Assembly: GCA_034436355.1 (NCBI GenBank)
Contig: DAOTVQ010000028.1
Location: 62,001 to 126,000, forward strand
From: CP2-2F sp034436355
GTDB taxonomy: Bacteria > Chloroflexota > Anaerolineae > Aggregatilineales > UBA2796
Length of the DNA stretch: 64,000 nt
Direction of reading: 5' to 3'
A program made the position numbers and the translations under genes. Shown in pieces: positions 60,558 to 64,000 of the stretch (position 1 is the first letter of the stretch; each line of letters begins with the position of its first letter). Under the pieces are notes generated by a model. It worked only from the letters and a program-made list of their open reading frames with translations. It was not told the origin of the DNA and made no database searches.

Positions 60558-63497
60558 ATGCAAATTACGATTACCCTCAATGGGCAAGCGCGCACGTTGG
60601 CTGTGCAGCCGCACGAGACTCTGATGACCGTCTTACGCCGTGAAGCCTGCTTCAGCGTTAAGCACGGCTGCGAGAGCGGCGAATGCGGCGCTTGCACCGT
60701 CCTGATTGATGGCAAACCAACCATCACTTGCCTCACGCTGGCAGCCACTGCTAACGGCAAGGCGATCACCACACTGGAAGCCCTTGCCAGCAAAACCAGC
60801 GAAATGCATCCACTCCAACAGGCATTTGTGGAGACCGGCGCGATCCAATGCGGCTATTGCACGCCCGCCCAAATTCTGTGCGCCAAAGCGCTGCTTGATC
60901 AGAATCAAAATCCGACTGAGGCAGAAGTCCGTGCTGCCTTTAATGGTGTGCTGTGCCGTTGTACCGGCTATGTAAAGCCTGTGCAGGCTGTGCTGCGCGC
61001 TGCGGCAGTTATGCGCGGCGAAGCTGTGCCACCTGTGGAGGAAGATGAGCGCGCTGTGATGCTGCCCATTGACCTGCTCCGTCCGTTCGGCAGCGATGCA
61101 CCGCACGCCACAGACGATAGCGCAACCGATGGCGGCGGCTTGCAGACCAAAACGCCCGTTAAGCCGCTCGTCGTGCCGACGACCGACCTCCGCGAGACGG
61201 CTGTCATCGGCAAGCCTGAGCAGAAGGTGGACGCCGTGAAGTTAGCGCTTGGCAAGCCCGTCTTTGCCGATGATATTGAGCTACGTGGAATGCTCTACGG
61301 CGCGTTGATGACCAGCCCGCACGCCCATGCGCGCATCAAGCACATTGATACCAGTAAGGCAAAGGCGATTCTCGGCGTTCACGCCGTGCTGACCTATCAA
61401 GATGTGCCGCGTGTGATCTATGCCAGCGGCGGGCAGAGCTATCCCAATCCGCCGCCTTACGATCAAGTCAGCCTTGATAGCAAAGTGCGCCATGTTGGCG
61501 ACCGTGTGGCGATTGTCGCCGCTGAGTCGCCCGAACTCTGCCAGCGCGCTATCGAGGCAATTGAGGTGGAATGGGAAGTCTTGCCCGCCGTCTTTGACCC
61601 TGAAGAGGCGATCAGCGGCAAGGCGCCGATCATCCACGATGAATCGGATGCCGTCAGCATTCACGATGCCTCGCGCAACATCGTTTGCCACATGCACGCC
61701 AAAATCGGCGATGCTGAGCAGGCTTGGGCTGAGTCTGACCTGATCGTTGAAGGCGAGTATCGCGTTCATCAGGTGCAGCAGGCATCCATTGAGCCGCATA
61801 TTGTGATCAGCTATTGGGATGAGGATGAGCGCCTCGTCATTCGCACCAGCACGCAAGTGCCGTTTCACGTCCGCCGCATGATCGCGCCGCTGATCGGCTT
61901 GCCTGTGGCGCGCATTCGCGTCATCAAGCCGCGCATTGGCGGCGGCTTTGGCGGCAAGCAAGAGATGCTGATTGAAGACCTTGCCGCGCACCTTACGCTT
62001 GCCACCGGACGCCCGATCCGTTTTGAGTACACCCGTGAACAGGAATTCACCAGTGCGCGCAGCCGCCACCCGCAGATTTTGCGCTACAAAAGCGGCGTTA
62101 AAAAAGATGGCACGTTGGTTGGGCAAGAACTTTACATTTTGGGTAATACCGGCGCCTATGGCACGCACGGACTCACGGTGCAGACGGTCAGCGGAATGCG
62201 CGGACTATCCACCTACAACGCGCCCTACCGCCGCTTTGATTGCGATGTGGTCTACACCAACCTGCCCACGCCGGGCGCTTATCGCGGCTATGGTGCGCCA
62301 CAAGCGCTCTTCGCCCTTGAAATCCACATGGAGCAGATCGCGCAGAAGCTGGGCATGGATGTGCTGGCATTCAAGGCGAAAAACTGGGTGAAAGTGGGCG
62401 ATCCGCTGCCGCTGGCAGAAGCACTTGGCGAAGCACGTGAAGGCTTTCCGCAGCAGGTGGTCACCTCTGGGCTTGCCGAGTGCATTGAGTTGGGCGCCAA
62501 GGCAATCGGCTGGCACGAGAAGCGCGGTCAGCGTGGCGAAGGTCACATCAAGCGCGGCATTGGCATGGCAGTTTGTATGCACGGCACAGCCATCGCCGGC
62601 TTGGATATGGGCGCAGCCAGCATCAAGATGAACGACGATGGCTCGTTTAATGTGCTGGTCGGCGGCACGGATCTCGGCACCGGCTCAGATACGGTCATCG
62701 CGCAGATCGTGGCAGAGACGCTCGGCGTGCCACTCAGCAAGATTATCATGTATTCCAGCGATACCGATTTCACGCCGTTTGATACCGGCGCCTATGCCAG
62801 CAGCACGACGTACATCAGCGGCGGCGCTGCCATGCGTGCTGCCGAACAAGTGCGCGCTCAAATTCAAAAAGTGGCGGCGCACCTGCTCCAAGTGGCTGAT
62901 CCTGAGTCGCTGTGGCTGGCAGATGAGCGCGTCTACGCATCAGGCGGCAAGTTCGTCACGTTGGAGGCGGTGGCGCTGCATTCGCTGCACAAGGAAGATC
63001 AGCACCAGATCATGGCTACTGCCAGCCATATGTCGTATGCCTCGCCGCCGCCCTTTGCGGGGCAGTTTGCTGAGGTGGAGATTGATACGCGCAGCGGGCA
63101 AATGACGGTTAAAAAGTTGGTGATGGCGGTAGATTGCGGCGTGCCAATTAATCCGCTGACTGCCTCTGGGCAGGTGGAAGGCGGCATGACGCAAGCGCTT
63201 GGCTACGCGCACTGTGAGGAAATGGTCTATGATGAACATGGCACGCCATTAGCAACCAAATTCGGTGAGTACCACATCTACCAAGCGGATGAAATGCCTG
63301 AGACTCGCGTGATCTTCGTAGAAACCTATGAGCCAACCGGTCCCTTTGGCGCGAAGGCAGTTGCCGAAATTCCGAAGGATGGCGTTGCACCGGCACTGGC
63401 AAGCGCTATCTATGATGCGATAGGCGTCTGGATTCACGAGATTCCGTACACGCCTGAGCGCATTTGGCAGGCATTGCAGCAGAAAAAAGAGGCTTAG
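60558..63497 (+). CDS. Xanthine dehydrogenase-family molybdenum hydroxylase, fused 2Fe-2S and Mo subunits
   Basis: A 979-aa fusion. Residues 1-160 form the 2Fe-2S subunit with CESGECGAC (first cluster) and QCGYC...CRCTGY (second cluster). From about 210 on it is the molybdopterin subunit: GGGFGGKQ near 465, TPGAYRGYGAPQALFA near 570, and FGAKAVAEIP near 930, which retains the active-site Glu. No FAD-binding (CoxM/XdhB) subunit is fused or adjacent, so electrons must leave by another carrier. The substrate could be a purine, aldehyde or aromatic; it cannot be told. ATG at 60558 matches the family start. Confidence 0.92.
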   Translation: MQITITLNGQARTLAVQPHETLMTVLRREACFSVKHGCESGECGACTVLIDGKPTITCLTLAATANGKAITTLEALASKTSEMHPLQQAFVETGAIQCGYCTPAQILCAKALLDQNQNPTEAEVRAAFNGVLCRCTGYVKPVQAVLRAAAVMRGEAVPPVEEDERAVMLPIDLLRPFGSDAPHATDDSATDGGGLQTKTPVKPLVVPTTDLRETAVIGKPEQKVDAVKLALGKPVFADDIELRGMLYGALMTSPHAHARIKHIDTSKAKAILGVHAVLTYQDVPRVIYASGGQSYPNPPPYDQVSLDSKVRHVGDRVAIVAAESPELCQRAIEAIEVEWEVLPAVFDPEEAISGKAPIIHDESDAVSIHDASRNIVCHMHAKIGDAEQAWAESDLIVEGEYRVHQVQQASIEPHIVISYWDEDERLVIRTSTQVPFHVRRMIAPLIGLPVARIRVIKPRIGGGFGGKQEMLIEDLAAHLTLATGRPIRFEYTREQEFTSARSRHPQILRYKSGVKKDGTLVGQELYILGNTGAYGTHGLTVQTVSGMRGLSTYNAPYRRFDCDVVYTNLPTPGAYRGYGAPQALFALEIHMEQIAQKLGMDVLAFKAKNWVKVGDPLPLAEALGEAREGFPQQVVTSGLAECIELGAKAIGWHEKRGQRGEGHIKRGIGMAVCMHGTAIAGLDMGAASIKMNDDGSFNVLVGGTDLGTGSDTVIAQIVAETLGVPLSKIIMYSSDTDFTPFDTGAYASSTTYISGGAAMRAAEQVRAQIQKVAAHLLQVADPESLWLADERVYASGGKFVTLEAVALHSLHKEDQHQIMATASHMSYASPPPFAGQFAEVEIDTRSGQMTVKKLVMAVDCGVPINPLTASGQVEGGMTQALGYAHCEEMVYDEHGTPLATKFGEYHIYQADEMPETRVIFVETYEPTGPFGAKAVAEIPKDGVAPALASAIYDAIGVWIHEIPYTPERIWQALQQKKEA

Positions 63498-64000
63498 CGC
63501 AGCGCTAGGGCATAGAATACCGTCAGCAGCGCCGTGATCGCCACCCGCAATGCCGCCACCGCGATCACGCCGCTGCCTGCCCATAGTACGTTACCAAGCA
63601 CCAGTAGCAGCACGCCTGTGATGACACCGACTGCCACATATGCCTGCCGATTGTGTGCAGTTAAGGCTGCCAACAGTGGCGTTGCTGCACAGATCGGCGG
63701 CAGCATACCGCATTGCACGATCAGGATCGGCACGCTTGGCGCATAGGCTGAACCTAACACAGCAGGCGTAATCACATCCGCAAGGGTGATTGGCAGTCCA
63801 CTAAGCGGGATGCTGATGAGCAACCAGAACAGCACATCACGCCGCACGCGCAGGCGAAAGGCTGCTTGATCGCTCATCAGGGCAACATAGCGCGGCAAAA
63901 CGACTACGCCCCAGACCGTCGGCACGATGATAATCAGGTTGAGCAAGCGGAAAGGTGCTGCGTAGAGCGCCAAAGCGCGCTCACCATACAGCGCCTGCAC
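63494..64000 (-). CDS. Polysaccharide flippase-like membrane protein, 5' truncated
   Basis: The C-terminal 168 residues of a MOP-superfamily (Wzx-type) transporter, with about five transmembrane segments. The sequence RLLNLIIIVPTVWGVVVLPRYV followed by ADVITPAVLGSAYAPSVPIL is typical of O-antigen/polysaccharide flippases. The frame runs off the window end. It is convergent with the molybdenum hydroxylase gene and the two stop codons interlock. Confidence 0.78.
   Translation of the reverse strand: MQALYGERALALYAAPFRLLNLIIIVPTVWGVVVLPRYVALMSDQAAFRLRVRRDVLFWLLISIPLSGLPITLADVITPAVLGSAYAPSVPILIVQCGMLPPICAATPLLAALTAHNRQAYVAVGVITGVLLLVLGNVLWAGSGVIAVAALRVAITALLTVFYALALR

Overview
The window looks like a compact chromosomal segment of a Chloroflexota-type bacterium, probably Anaerolineae-like. 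This is an inference from gene content: an eight-GAF histidine kinase, a SpoVS protein, a BTAD-type regulator, a B12/radical-SAM protein and an Flp-type pilin. No rRNA, tRNA, CRISPR repeat array, insertion sequence or origin was recognised. Nearly all sequence is coding. The largest gene-free gaps are 36927-37214 and 32496-32771, both under 300 bases. Three convergent gene pairs end in interlocked 4-base stop codons (9509-9512, 42698-42701, 63494-63497).

Region 1 (1-14187) is housekeeping plus an unusual gene pair. It holds the 3' part of dnaK, hrcA, a thioredoxin, a B12/radical-SAM protein, a ClpC-like ATPase whose first ATPase domain is degenerate, and a CapA-like protein. These are followed by a two-gene unit made of a ~1075-residue helical-repeat protein and a SWIM zinc-finger protein.

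Region 2 (14319-36926) is the most interesting part. One minus-strand gene run from 32495 down to 14319 carries two complete type III CRISPR effector modules back to back. The first is type III-B (cmr1, cmr2, cmr3, cmr4, cmr5, cmr6) and the second is type III-D (cas10, Csm3-like cas7, csx10, a two-domain cas7, csx19, and two tandem TIGR03986-type RAMP proteins). Three putative cyclic-oligoadenylate-linked genes lead the run: a Csx15-like protein, a CARF-HEPN Csx1-type ribonuclease and a CARF-LuxR-HTH regulator. Upstream, on the same strand, is a 1198-residue TPR-CHAT caspase-like protease. It is divergent from a 154-residue unknown protein, and the two promoters overlap at the -10. cmr2 carries an in-frame TAG. 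The junction between the modules holds a relic of the 3' end of a second CARF-HTH gene whose 18 shared codons differ only synonymously. The two TIGR03986 genes are mosaics with near-identical ends and divergent middles. There is no cas1, cas2, cas6 or array here, so guides must come from elsewhere.

Region 3 (37076-47960) is mixed: spoVS with a PHP phosphoesterase, secG, a peptide-type solute-binding protein, a small membrane protein, an HNH protein, a BTAD regulator, GNAT and receiver proteins, murJ, a RfaE2-type nucleotidyltransferase, surE and an atypical SDR.

Region 4 (47967-64000) holds the giant GAF kinase, a flippase-like membrane protein, a pilin, a Pro/Thr-rich membrane protein, a GH31 homologue lacking the nucleophile, yceD with the primary sigma factor, a fused Fe-S/molybdenum hydroxylase, and the end of a polysaccharide flippase. 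All family calls come from reading motifs by eye; no database search was run.
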